Source: Pseudomonas sp. 7SR1 (lineage in GTDB: Bacteria > Pseudomonadota > Gammaproteobacteria > Pseudomonadales > Pseudomonadaceae). Taken from it: a DNA stretch of 64,000 bases. Made by a program: the position numbers and the translations under genes. How positions within the stretch are numbered: the stretch's first letter is position 1; the number at the start of each line of letters is the position of its first letter. The notes beneath the pieces were generated by a model that saw nothing but the letters and a program-made list of their open reading frames with translations, was not told the origin of the DNA and searched no databases. Below are positions 8,833 to 21,100 of the stretch, in pieces. The stretch covers positions 4,169,001 through 4,233,000 of the forward strand of contig NZ_LT707064.1 of NCBI RefSeq assembly GCF_900156465.1, in the 5' to 3' direction.

Positions 8833-8934
8833 ATGACATTTTTCTTTGCTGTGGACGTCGTTGTCGCAACCGGTTGCCGGTTCTCCCAGATGCCATCGCC
8901 GACAGGCGTTCCTGCTGCGGAGGGCCGGGTATGA
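8833..8934 (+). CDS. Possible 33-aa upstream ORF, translationally coupled to the NRPS
   Basis: An ATG at 8833 preceded by AGAAGGA (about five bases spacing) opens a 33-codon frame beginning MTFFFAVDVV. Its TGA overlaps the NRPS ATG at 8931 in an ATGA arrangement. The frame is different from the NRPS frame. It could be a leader that couples translation, but in such GC-rich DNA a 33-codon open frame also arises by chance. No family resemblance was recognised. Confidence 0.35.
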   Translation: MTFFFAVDVVVATGCRFSQMPSPTGVPAAEGRV

Positions 8935-11900
8935 ACCAGTCCCTCAAGCTTGCGGCCACCTATCCGCTGACGGCGTCCCAGCGGGATATCTGGCTGGACC
9001 AGATGACCAAGGGCGATTCGCCCCTGTACACCATCGGCGGTTACCTCCATATCCAGGGCGCCGTCGATCCCCAGCGGGTCGAACAGGCGGTCGGCCTGCT
9101 GGTGCGCAAGCACGACGCCCTGCGCACGATCCTGCACAGTGACGCCGGCGCCGACGGCGTGCCCATGCAGACCCTGGTCGAATCGCTGGAGGTGCGCGTC
9201 CCGCTGATCGACGTGTCCAACCGGCCCGAACCCCAGGTCGCGGCCCAGAGCTGGGTGCAGCAGGGGCTGGAAGTGGCCTTCGCGCTGGACAAGGGCCCGC
9301 TGTTCCGCTTCTACCTGGTCAAGCTCCACGACACGTCGTTCTACTTCGTGGTCAATCTGCACCACATCATCCAGGATGGCTGGGGCATCAACCTGATGCT
9401 CGCCTCGTTCAGCGACCTCTACAACGCCCTGGAGGAAAACCGCGAACCAGACCTGTCGGCGCCGTCCTATGTCGGCTTCATCGAGGACGACGCCCGCTAT
9501 CACGGTTCGGATCGTTACCTGCGGGACCAGGCGTACTGGCTGGACAAATACCAGGACGTGCCGGACCCGCTGTTCACCGCCCGTTACCGGGACCGTTTTA
9601 CCGAAACCGTGGTGCCCAGCGCCCACGCCATGACGCCCTTTCCCCATACCCTGAACGAGCGCGTCGATACCCTGGCCCTCGTGCACAAGGTGTCGCGTTT
9701 CCCGGTATTGCTGGCGGCGCTGTATGTGTATTTCGTGCGCACCACCCAGCGCGACGAGCTGGTGGTGGGGCTGCCGATCCTCAACCGCTCCAATCCGGCC
9801 TTCAAGCAAACCGTCGGGTTGTTCACCCAGGTCAGCGCCATGCGCCTGCAGTTCGCCGATGACCTGCCGTTCGGTGAACTGGTCCGGGAGGTGGCGCGCG
9901 CGCTCAAGCAGGACTATCGCTACCAGCGCTTTCCCCTGAGCGATATCCATCGTTCCCTGGAGTTGCGGCGCGATAACCGCGCCCAGCTGTTCGATGTGTC
10001 GTTCTCCTACGAGGAGGAGAACTACCTGTACCGGTTCGGCGAGGCCACGGCCTATTCGGTGAAGAGTTCCAACGGCCAGGAGCAGATGCCACTGGCCATT
10101 CACGTGCGGACCAACCCCAACGAAGACAACGCCTGGCTGCACTGGATCTACAACCAGGCGTACCTGCAGGCCGATGAAGTCGAGGCCATGGCCGAGCGCT
10201 TCCAGCATGTGCTGGAACAGGGCCTGGCGGACGATACGCTGGCGGTGCGCGATTTTGTCTTGCCGACGCCAGCCGAAGCCCGCCTGCTCAAGGCCTGGAA
10301 CGCGGATGGCGCGCAGCGCTACGAGCATGACCGCACCCTCCATGGCCTGTTCGAAGCACGGGCGGCTACGCAACCCAAGGCGGTGGCCGTGGTCCATGAA
10401 GGCCAGGCGCTGACCTATCGCGAGCTGAACGAACGGGCCAACCAGGTCGCTCACCGGCTGCTGGCCCTGGGGATCTTCCCAGACGATCGGGTGGCGATCT
10501 GTGTCGAGCGTGGGCTGGACATGATCGTCGGGCTGCTGGGCATTCTCAAGTCCGGTGCCGGCTATGTGCCGCTGGACCCGGCATACCCCCAGGAGCGCCT
10601 GGCCTTCATGCTGGAGGACAGCGCACCGGTGGCGATGCTCACCCAGGCGATGTTGCAAGATCAATTGCCGGAAGTCTCGGTGCCGGTGCTGTTGCTCGAC
10701 CAGCCCGAAGCCGCAGGTATCGCCGCACAACCCCGGCACGATCCGAATATCGGCACCCTGGCATCCCGCAGCCTGGCCTATGTGATCTACACCTCCGGCT
10801 CCACCGGCCTGCCCAAGGGGGTGATGGTGGAGCATCGCAACGTGGCGCGGCTGTTCTCGGCCACCCGACCCTGGTTCGATTTCGGTCCCCAGGACGTCTG
10901 GGCCCTGTTCCATTCCTTCGCCTTCGACTTCTCGGTCTGGGAAATCTGGGGCGCGCTGACCCACGGCGGCCGCCTGCTGGTGGTACCGCAACTGGTGAGC
11001 CGTTCGCCGCAGGATTGCTACACGCTGCTGTGCGAGGAGGGCGTCACGGTACTGAACCAGACGCCGAGCGCCTTCCGCCAACTGATCGCGGCCCAGGGCG
11101 AAAGCGAGCTCAGGCACAGCCTGCGCCAGGTGATCTTCGGTGGCGAAGCCTTGGAGACCGGCATTCTCAAACCGTGGTATGCCCGGGAGATCAACGCCGG
11201 CACGCAACTGGTGAACATGTACGGCATCACCGAAACCACCGTGCACGTGACCTACCGCGCGCTACACGCGGCGGACGCGCAACTGGTGGGCGTCAGCCCG
11301 ATCGGCAAGCGGATCCCCGATCTGCGCCTGTACCTGCTGGACAAGTACGGCAAGCCGGTGCCCAAGGGGGTGGACGGCGAGCTGTATGTGGGGGGCGCGG
11401 GTGTGGCGCGTGGCTACCTTAACCGCCCGGAGCTCAATGAAACACGCTTCCTGCCCGATCCGTTCGACGACGATGCGAACGCGCGGATGTACCGCACTGG
11501 CGATCTGGGACGCTGGTTGAGCAACGGTGAACTGCAATACCTGGGGCGTAACGACGAACAGGTGAAGATCCGTGGCTTCCGCATCGAACTGGGGGAGATC
11601 GAGGCCAGGCTGGCCGCGTGCCAAGGCGTCCGCGAAGCGGTGGTCATCGCGCGCGAGGACGAGCCGGGGGACAAGCGCCTGGTGGCGTATGTACTGTCCC
11701 GGGACGGGGTCGCCTTGTCCGCTGCCCAGTTGCGTGGCGAGTTGCTGGGCTCGCTGGCGGACTACATGGTACCGAGCGCCTTCGTGATGCTCGACGCCTT
11801 CCCGCTGACCACCAACGGCAAGCTCGACCGCAAGGCGCTGCCCGCACCCGACTCCCAGGCCTATGCCCGACGCAGCTATGAGGCACCGGTGGGCCAGGTC

Positions 11901-12120
11901 GAAACCACCCTGGCCGCGCTGTGGGCCGAGCTGCTCGGTGTCGAGCAGGTGGGGCGCCACGACCGCTTCTTCGAACTGGGCGGTCACTCGCTGCTGGCGG
12001 TCAAGCTGATCGAACGCATGCGCCAGCTGGATCTGGACCCGGATGTACGGGTGCTGTTCGGCCAGCCGACCCTGGCCACCCTGGCGGCCGCCACGGGAGA
12101 CAGCGGTGGCGTCGCAGTAC
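8931..12120 (+). other. Module 1: Cs-A(Thr)-T
   Basis: The starter condensation domain keeps HHIIQDG and lacks the dual-domain GD extension. The adenylation code is DFWNIGMVHK (FDFSVWE, LNQTPSAF, VIFGGEAL, NMYGITETTVH), a Thr code. The product probably ends as N-acylated Dhb1. Confidence 0.85.
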
Positions 12121-15100
12121 CGGCCAACCGGATCGCCCATGACACCACGCGCATCACCCCGGACATGCTGCCCCTGGCCGACCTGGACCAGGCCGCCATC
12201 GACCGCATCGTCGCCACCGTGCCGGGGGGCGTGACCAACGTGCAGGACATCTATGCCCTGGTGCCGTTGCAAGAGGGCATCCTCTACCATCATCTGGCAA
12301 CCACCGAAGGCGATCCATACCTGTTGCAGGCCCTGTTGCGCTTCGACAGTCGCCAGCGACTGGACGCTTTCGCCCAGGCTCTGCAGGCCGTGATCGCCCG
12401 GCACGATATCCTGCGCACCTCGGTGGCCTGGGAAGGGCTGGAGGAGCCGGTGCAAGTGGTCTGGCGCGAAGCGCCGCTGACGGTGCAGCAAGTGCACCTG
12501 GACCAGGTCGACGGCGATATCGCCGGCCAATTGCAGAGCCGCTTCGACCCACGCCACACCCGTTTCGACCTGCGCTTGGCGCCGATGATGCGCATCCACT
12601 TCAGCGAGGATCCCGCCGACGGCAGTTGGGTGGCAGTGCTGTTGTTCCATCATTTGATCGATGACGCCACATCTCTCGGCATGCTGGGCAAGGAAATCGA
12701 AGCACACCTGGAAGGGCGCGCAGCGGCGTTGCCGGTGTCGGTGCCTTACCGCAACTATGTGGCCCAGGTGCGCCTGGGCAGCGATAGCTCGCCACACGAG
12801 GCGTTCTTCAGCGAGATGCTCGGGGATGTCGACGAGCCGACATTGCCGTTCGGCCTGCAGGATGTGCAGGGTGACGGCAGCGGTATCGAGGAGGCGACGC
12901 TGGCCGTGGACACCGGGTTGGCCAGGCGCCTGCGCGCCCAGGCCCGGCGGCTGGGGGTGAGTACCGCCAGCCTGCATCACCTGGCCTGGGGCCAGGTAGT
13001 GGGGCGTCTGTCCGCTCGCCAGGACGTGGTGTTCGGTACCGTGCTGATGGGCCGCCTGCACAGCGGCCAGGATACCGGCCATGCCCTGGGCATGTTCGTC
13101 AACACCCTGCCGTTGCGGGTCGAGGCCGGCGCCCAGGGCGTGCTTGCCGCGCTCAAGACCACCCATGGCCGATTGGCCACCCTGCTGAGCCATGAACATG
13201 CGCCGTTGGCCCTGGCCCAGCGTTGCAGTGGCGTGGCCGCGCCGACGCCGTTGTTCAGCGCGCTGATGAACTACCGCCAGACCGCCGTTGCGGCACAGGC
13301 ACCCAAGGATGCAGGCCAGGCGCGGGTCTGGGCCGGGGCGCGGATCCTCGCAGGGGAAGAGCGCACCAACTACCCGCTGTCGCTGTCGGTGGATGACCTG
13401 GGCGAATCGTTCGGGCTGACGGTCCAGGCCGTGGCCGGGATCGGTGCGCAGCGGATCTGCGGCTACATGCACACCATGCTCGAATCGGTGGCCGATGCCC
13501 TGGACGGCGACGTGGCTACGCCGCTGCACAGCCTGGCCTTCGTACCCGCCGCCGAGCGTCGGCAATTGCTGGACGAGTTCAATGCCTTCGATGCGGCGTA
13601 CCCGTCGGGGTTGCGGGTCCATCAATTGTTCGAAGCCCAGGTGCGCGCCCAGCCCGACGCCATCGCGTTGAGCTATCAAGGCCAGCACCTGACTTACGCG
13701 CAACTGAACCGTCTGTCCAATCAGATTGCCCATCGGCTGCTGGAGTTGGGCATCCGTGTCGACGATCGGGTGGCGATCTGCATGGAACGCGGCCTGGAAA
13801 TGGTCGCCGGGCTGGTGGCCATCCTCAAGGCCGGTGCCGGCTACGTGCCGCTGGACCCGGCGTATCCCATCGAGCGCCTGGCGTACATGCTGCAGGACAG
13901 CGCGCCCAAGGTGCTGCTGACCCAGGACTCGTTGCAGGAGCGTTTCTCGCAATCAGGCGTGCCCGCGCTATTGCTCGACGCTCAGGCACGCGACGCCTTC
14001 GACATCAGTTCGCAACCCACCAGCGATCCGGATGTGCCGGCGAGCGACGACAGCCTGGCCTATGTCATCTACACCTCGGGTTCCACCGGGCAACCCAAGG
14101 GCGTGGCGATGGGGCACCGGGCCCTGGTCAACCTCATGCAATGGCAGGGCGCGCAAGCGGCTCAGCATGGCAGGCGTGGGGCGCGCACCTTGCAGTTCGC
14201 CGCGCTGGGCTTTGACGTGGCGTTCCAGGAAATCTTCAGCACCCTGTGCGACGGTGGCGAACTGTCCCTGATCCATGCTGACATCCGCCTGAATTTCCAC
14301 CGTCTGTTCGAGCACATCCGTCAACAGCGCATCGAGCGCCTGTACCTGCCGTGCATCGCCCTGCAGGCCCTGGCTGAGGCGGTGGTGGGCGAGCATCGGG
14401 ACACGCCCCTGGAGTGCAACCTGCGGGACGTCATCACCGCAGGCGAGCAGTTGCGCATCACGCCCCAGATCCGCGCCTTGTTCGAACGCCTGGATGGCTG
14501 CCGCCTGCACAACCACTACGGGCCGACCGAGTCCCATGTCACCACGGCGCTGACTTTGCCGGACGCTGTCGCGGCCTGGCCGACGTTGCCGGCGATCGGT
14601 CAGCCGGTGGCCAATACCCGCATCTATCTGCTGGACGAACACCTGCAACCGGTGCCGGTTGGCGTGGCGGGCGAGATCCACATCGGTGGCGTCTGCGTCG
14701 CCCGTGGCTACCTGAACCGCGACGACCTGACTGCGCAGCGTTTCATCCGCGACCCGTTCGCCAGCGATGGGCAGGCACGCCTGTACAAGACCGGCGACCT
14801 GGGGCGCTACCTGCCCGATGGCCATATCGAATACCTGGGTCGTAACGACGACCAGATCAAGATCCGCGGCTTCCGTGTCGAGCTGGGGGAAATCGAGGCC
14901 AGGCTCTGCCAGCACGCCGGTGTGAAAGAGGCGGCCGTGGTCGCCCGTGAGGACAGCCCCGGCGACAAGCGCCTGGTGGCCTACATCACCGCCCAGTCCA
15001 CTGATGCCGTGGCCGAGGCTGATGACCTGCGTGCGCACCTGCAAGCGCTGCTGCCGGACTATATGGTCCCGGCGGCCTTCGTGCGCCTGGAAAAACTGCC

Positions 15101-18100
15101 GCTGTCACCCAATGGCAAGCTGGACCGTCGTGCGTTGCCGGCCCCGGAAGCGGATGCCTTCGCCAGCCGTGCGTACGAAGCGCCGCTGGGGGAGGTGGAA
15201 ACCACGCTGGCAGGCTTGTGGGCCGAGGTGCTCGGTGTCGGGCAGGTGGGACGGCACGATCATTTCTTCGAGTTGGGCGGACATTCGCTGCTGGCGGTGA
15301 AACTGATCGAACTGATGCGCAAGGCCGGCCTGAGCGCCGATGTGCGGGTGCTGTTCGGTCAACCTACCTTGGCCGCCCTGGCGGCGGCCGTGGGCGGTCG
15401 CGCCGAGATCAGCGTGCCGGCCAACGGCATTCCCGCCGGGTGCCAGCGCATTACGCCGTCCATGCTGGCGCTGGTGAGCCTGGACCAGGACACCCTCGAC
15501 CGGATCGTCGCCGGTGTGCCGGGCGGTGCCGGCAACGTGCAGGACATCTACCCCCTGGCGCCGTTGCAGGAGGGCATCCTTTATCACCACATCGCCGCCG
15601 AACAAGGCGATCCCTACCTGCTGCAAGCCACGTTCGCCCTGGACAGCCGCCCTCGGCTCGACGACTTCGTGGCTGCCTTGCAGGCGGTGATCGATCGCCA
15701 CGATATCCTCAGGACCGCGCTGCTTCGCGAAGGCCTCGACGCGCCATTGCAGGTGGTACTGCGCCAGAGCCGGCTGACGCTCGAAGAGCAGGCCCTCGAC
15801 CCGGCCGAAGGCGATATCGCCGCGCAGTTGCAGGCGCGGTTCGATCCTCGTCATTGCCGGCTGGACCTGGACAAGGCGCCGCTGATGCGCCTGGCCTGCG
15901 CCTGGGACAGCGTTCACCAGCGGTGGGTCGCGGTTCTGCTGTTCCATCACATCGCCCTGGACCACACCGCCCTGGACGTGATGCAGGAGGAGATGCTGGC
16001 GTTCCTCGCGGGCGAGGCTGACCGCCTGGAGGCGGCCATGCCTTACCGCAACTACGTGGCCCAGACGCTGTTGGGGGTACCCCGTGAGCAGCATGAGCGT
16101 TTCTTCCGCGACATGCTCGCCGATGTGGAGGAGCCGACGCTGCCGTTCGGCCTGCGGGAAGTCCAGGGTGACGGTCGGGGCATCGAGGAGGTCAAGCTGA
16201 ACCTCGATCCCACGCTGTGCCGGCGCCTGCGGCAGCAGGCGCGCCAACTCGGCGTGAGCGCGGCAGCCTTGCATCACCTGGCGTGGGCACGAGTGCTGGG
16301 ACGTGTGTCCGGTCGCGAGGATGTGGTCTTCGGTACGGTGTTGCTGGGCCGCATGCAAAGCGGCGAAGGAGCCGATCGGGCCTTGGGCATGTTCATCAAC
16401 ACCCTGCCGTTGCGAGTCGACGTGGGAGGGCAGCCGGTACGCGCCGGGGTCAAGGCGACCCACGCACGGCTGACGGCCCTGTTGGGCCATGAGCACGCCT
16501 CCCTGGCCCTGGCCCAGCGCTGCAGTGGCGTACCGGCATCGTTGCCGCTGTTCAGCGCCTTGCTCAACTACCGCCACAGCCCGTCCCAGGAGGGCGAGAG
16601 TGTCGACCGCTGGGCCGGTACGCAAGTGCTGCAGGTCATGGAGCGGACCAACTATCCGTGCATGTTGTCGGTGGACGACCAGGGCGAAGGGTTCCTGCTG
16701 AGCGTGCAGACCGCCGGTGCGGTGGATGCTCGCCAGGTCGGTGGCTACATGCAGACAGCATTGGCGAGCCTGGTGGAGGCGCTGGAGTTCGCCCCCGACA
16801 CCGCCGTCAATGACCTGGAGATCCTGTCCGAGTCCGAGCGGCGGCAGGTGTTGCAGGCGTTCAACGCCACCCAGGCCGAATACCCGCTGGCGCAGACGAT
16901 TCACGGGCTGTTCGAAGCGCAAGTTCAGCGCACGCCGGAGTCGTTGGCGGTGCTGCATCGCGGACAACGCCTGAGCTATCGCGAACTGAACGAGCGGGCC
17001 AACCGCCTGGCCCATTACCTGCGCAAGCAGGGGGTGAAACCCGATTCCCGGGTGGCGATCTGTGTCGAGCGAAGCCTCGACATGGTGGTAGGCCTGTTGG
17101 CGATCCTCAAGGCCGGCGGCGGTTACGTACCGCTGGACCCGGCCTATCCGGCGGACCGGATCGCCTACATGCTGGAAGACAGCGCCCCGGCAGCGGTGCT
17201 GGCCCAGGCGGCGACGCTTGGATTGTTGGCCGGCGCTGCGATGCCGGTCATCGATCTGGGTAGCGAACTTTGGCAGGACGAGTCCGTCCTGAATCCGCAG
17301 GTTCCGGAACTGACTTCCGCGCACCTGGCCTATGTGATCTACACCTCCGGCTCCACCGGTCTGCCCAAGGGCGTGATGATCGAGCACCGCAACACGGTGA
17401 ACTTCCTGACCTGGGCACAGCGTTCCTTCGACTCTGAAACCTTGTCGAAGACGCTGTTCTCCACTTCGCTGAACTTCGACCTGGCGGTCTACGAGTGCTT
17501 CGCGCCGTTGACCTGCGGTGGCAGCATCGACGTGGTCGCCAATGTGCTGGAACTGCAACAGGGCGAGCACGACATCACCTTGATCAACACGGTGCCGTCG
17601 GCCCTCAAGGCACTGCTGGAATCCGGTGGCTTGGGCGAGGGTGTCGAGACCGTCAACGTGGCGGGTGAAGCCCTCAAGCGCAGCCTGGTGGAAGCGCTGT
17701 TCGAGCAGACTTCCGTCAAGCGCCTGTGCAACCTCTATGGCCCATCGGAAACCACCACTTACTCAAGCTGGGTATCGATGTCCCGCGAAGAGGGTTTCGC
17801 TGCGCATATCGGTAAACCGGTGGCCAATACCCAGTTCTATCTGCTGGATGAACAGCGACAACCGGTGCCATTGGGTGTGCCAGGAGAAATCTATATCGGC
17901 GGTGCCGGTGTGGCGCGCGGTTACCTCAATCGCGATGACCTCACCGCCGAACGCTTCCTGAAGGACCCGTTCAGCCACGAAACCAACGCCCGGATGTACA
18001 GGACCGGCGACCTGGGGAGATACCTGCCGGACGGCAATATCGAATACCTGGGTCGTAACGACGATCAGGTGAAGATCCGTGGTTTCCGCATCGAACTGGG

Positions 18101-21100
18101 GGAGATCGAAGCACGGCTCGCTGGGCATGAAGCGGTAAAAGAGGCGGTGATCCTGGCCCGTGAGGACGTCCCCGGCGATAAACGCCTGGTGGCCTATTTC
18201 ACCGAGTCCCGGGCTGTGGACATCGAGGCCCTGCGCAGCCACCTGCAAGGGCAATTGCCGGACTACATGGTGCCCGTGGCCTACGTACGCCTGGACGCCT
18301 TGCCGTTGACCCCCAATGGCAAGCTGGACCGCAAGGCCTTGCCGGCACCGGATCTGGATGCAGTGATCACCCGTGGCTACGAAGCCCCGCAAGGCGACGT
18401 CGAAACCACCCTGGCGCAGCTCTGGCAGGCGCTGCTGAGTGTGGAACAGGTCGGTCGCCATGACCATTTCTTTGAACTGGGCGGTCATTCCCTGCTGGCT
18501 GTCAGCCTGATCGAGCGGATGCGCCAGGTGGGCCTGAGTGCCGACGTGCGCGTGCTGTTCGGCCAACCCACCCTGGCCGCGCTGGCCGCGGCCGTCGGCC
18601 GCCATGACAACCAGGAAGTGCAGGTTCCGGCGAACCTGATCGCACCCGATTGCCAACGCATCACACCGGACCTGCTGCCGCTGGTGGCCTTGTCCCAGGA
18701 GGCCATCGATCGGATCGTGGCGAGCGTGCCGGGTGGTGCGGGCAATGTGCAGGACATCTATCCCCTGGCGCCGTTGCAGGAAGGCATCCTTTATCACCAT
18801 CTCGCCGCCAGACAGGGCGATCCCTACGTATTGCAGGCGCAGTTCGCCTTCGACAGCCGCGAACGCCTGGATGACTTCTCCCTGGCCTTGCAGGGTGTGA
18901 TCGACCGCCATGACATCCTGCGCACTTCCATGGCCTGGGAAGGGCTGGAGGAGCCGGTGCAGGTGGTCTGGCGCAAGGCAGTGTTGGGCGTCGAGCAGAT
19001 GCGCCTCAGTCCTGGCGACGGCGACGTCGCTGGCCAGTTGAAGGCGCGTTTTGACGCCAGTCATCATCGCCTGGATATTCGCCAGGCACCGCTGATGTGC
19101 ATTCGATTTGCCGAGGATGCGCCCAACCGGCGTTGGGTGGCGAGCCTGCTGTTCCATCACATGGCGCTTGACCATGCGGCGCTGGAAGTGGTTCGGCACG
19201 AGATGCAGGCCCACCTGCTGGGGCAGGCTGGCCGGTTGGGCGATGCGGTGCCGTATCGCAACTATGTGGCCCAGGCGCGCCTGGGCGTGAGCCCTGAAGA
19301 GCACGAAGAATTCTTCCGCGATATGCTCGGGGGTGTCGACGAGCCGACGCTGCCTTTCGGCTTGCAGGATGTTCGCGGCGATAACGCCGTCATGGAGGAA
19401 ACCCGACAGGACGTCGCGATCGATCTGAGTCAACGCCTGCGCGCCCAGGCCCGGCGCCTGGGGGTGAGCGCGGCTGCCCTGCATCACCTGGCCTGGGCTC
19501 AGGTGCTGGGCCGGGTCTCGGGCCGTGAGAAGGTGGTGTTCGGCACGGTACTGATGGGCCGGATGCAGGGCGGCGAGGGCGCCGACCGGGCGCTGGGGAT
19601 GTTCATCAATACACTGCCCATCTGTGTACCGGTGGGTGGGCGCGTGCGGGACAGTGTATTGGCGACGCACGCTCGACTGTCCGGATTGCTGGGGCATGAA
19701 CACGCCTCCCTGGCACTGGCCCAGCGTTGCAGCGGGGTAGCCGCGCCGACACCGTTGTTCAGCGCGCTGCTCAATTATCGTCATACCAGCGCCGAGTCCA
19801 TTACGTTGCACATGTCATCGGCCTGGCAAGGGATCGAGGCATTGGGTGGCGAAGAGCGCACCAACTATCCATTGACGTTGTCGGTGGACGATCTCGGCGA
19901 AGGCTTCAGTCTCACCGTCCAGGCGGTGACCGGTATCGACGCGGCACGGGTCGGTGCCTACATGGAAACGGCCCTGGCGAGCCTGGTGGAGGCCCTGGAG
20001 CATGCGCCGGAAAATCCATTGGCCGACCTGTCGATCTTGCCGGCGACGGAACGCGAAGAGTTGCTGGTGGGCTTCAACGCCACCCAGGCCGAATACCCGC
20101 TGGCGCAGACGATTCACGGGTTGTTCGAAGCGCAAGTTCAGCGCACGCCGGAATCGCTGGCGGTGCTGCATCGCGGACAACGCCTGAGCTATCGCGAACT
20201 GAACGAGCGGGCCAACCGCCTGGCCCATTACCTGCGCAAGCAGGGGGTGAAACCCGATTCCCGGGTGGCGATCTGTGTCGAGCGAAGCCTCGACATGGTG
20301 GTGGGCCTGTTGGCGATCCTCAAGGCCGGCGGCGGTTACGTACCGCTGGATCCGGCTTACCCGGCGGACCGGATCGCCTACATGCTGGAAGACAGCGCCC
20401 CGGCGGCGGTGCTGGCCCAGGCGGCGACGCTTGGATTGTTGGCCGGCGCTGCGATGCCGGTCATCGATCTGGGCAGCGAACTTTGGCAGGACGAATCCGT
20501 TCTGAATCCCCAGGTTCCGGAACTGACCTCGTCGCACCTGGCCTATGTGATCTACACCTCCGGTTCCACCGGTCTGCCCAAGGGCGTGATGATCGAGCAC
20601 CGCAACACGGTGAACTTCCTGACCTGGGCGCAGCGTTCCTTCGATGCGCAAACCCTGTCGAAGACGCTGTTTTCCACTTCTTTGAACTTCGACCTGGCGG
20701 TCTACGAGTGCTTCGCGCCGTTGACCTGCGGTGGCAGCATCGACGTGGTCACCAACGTGCTGGAACTGCAACAGGGCGAGCACGACATCACCTTGATCAA
20801 CACGGTGCCATCGGCCCTCAAGGCATTGCTGGAATCCGGTGGCTTGAGCGAGGGTGTCGAGATCGTCAACGTGGCGGGCGAGGCCCTCAAGCGCAGCCTG
20901 GTGGAAGCGTTGTTCGAACAAACCCAGGTCAAGCGTTTGTGCAACCTGTATGGCCCATCGGAAACCACCACTTATTCAAGCTGGGTATCGATGTCCCGCG
21001 AAGAGGGTTTCGCTGCGCATATCGGTAAACCGGTGGCCAACACCCAGTTCTATCTGCTGGATGAACACCGTCAACCGGTGCCATTGGGCGTACCGGGAGA

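Larger units (their letters stand above)
8588..8930. promoter_or_regulatory. Promoter/leader region of the first NRPS
   Basis: These 343 bp follow syrD. They contain a perfect 9-bp stem CCCGACAGC/GCTGTCGGG with a 9-base loop (8676-8702, no T-run), a near-palindrome around TTGTCGCGACA (8621-8636), a perfect TTTGTC/GACAAA dyad (8793-8815), and the start of a small ORF (8833). An independent promoter for the NRPS genes is likely here but no -10/-35 pair is convincing. Confidence 0.5.

Noticed and set aside
8874..8930. Upstream TTG start for NRPS 1
   Set aside because: It lacks a ribosome-binding site and the extra residues do not match starter C domains; ATG 8931 has GGAGGG at good spacing.
17400..17760. 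Code DLYNNALTYK as a Cys module
   Set aside because: It shares DLYN with Cys codes (DLYNLSLIWK) but differs in the rest; Ala is what I recall for this code and fits the Ala-rich product class.
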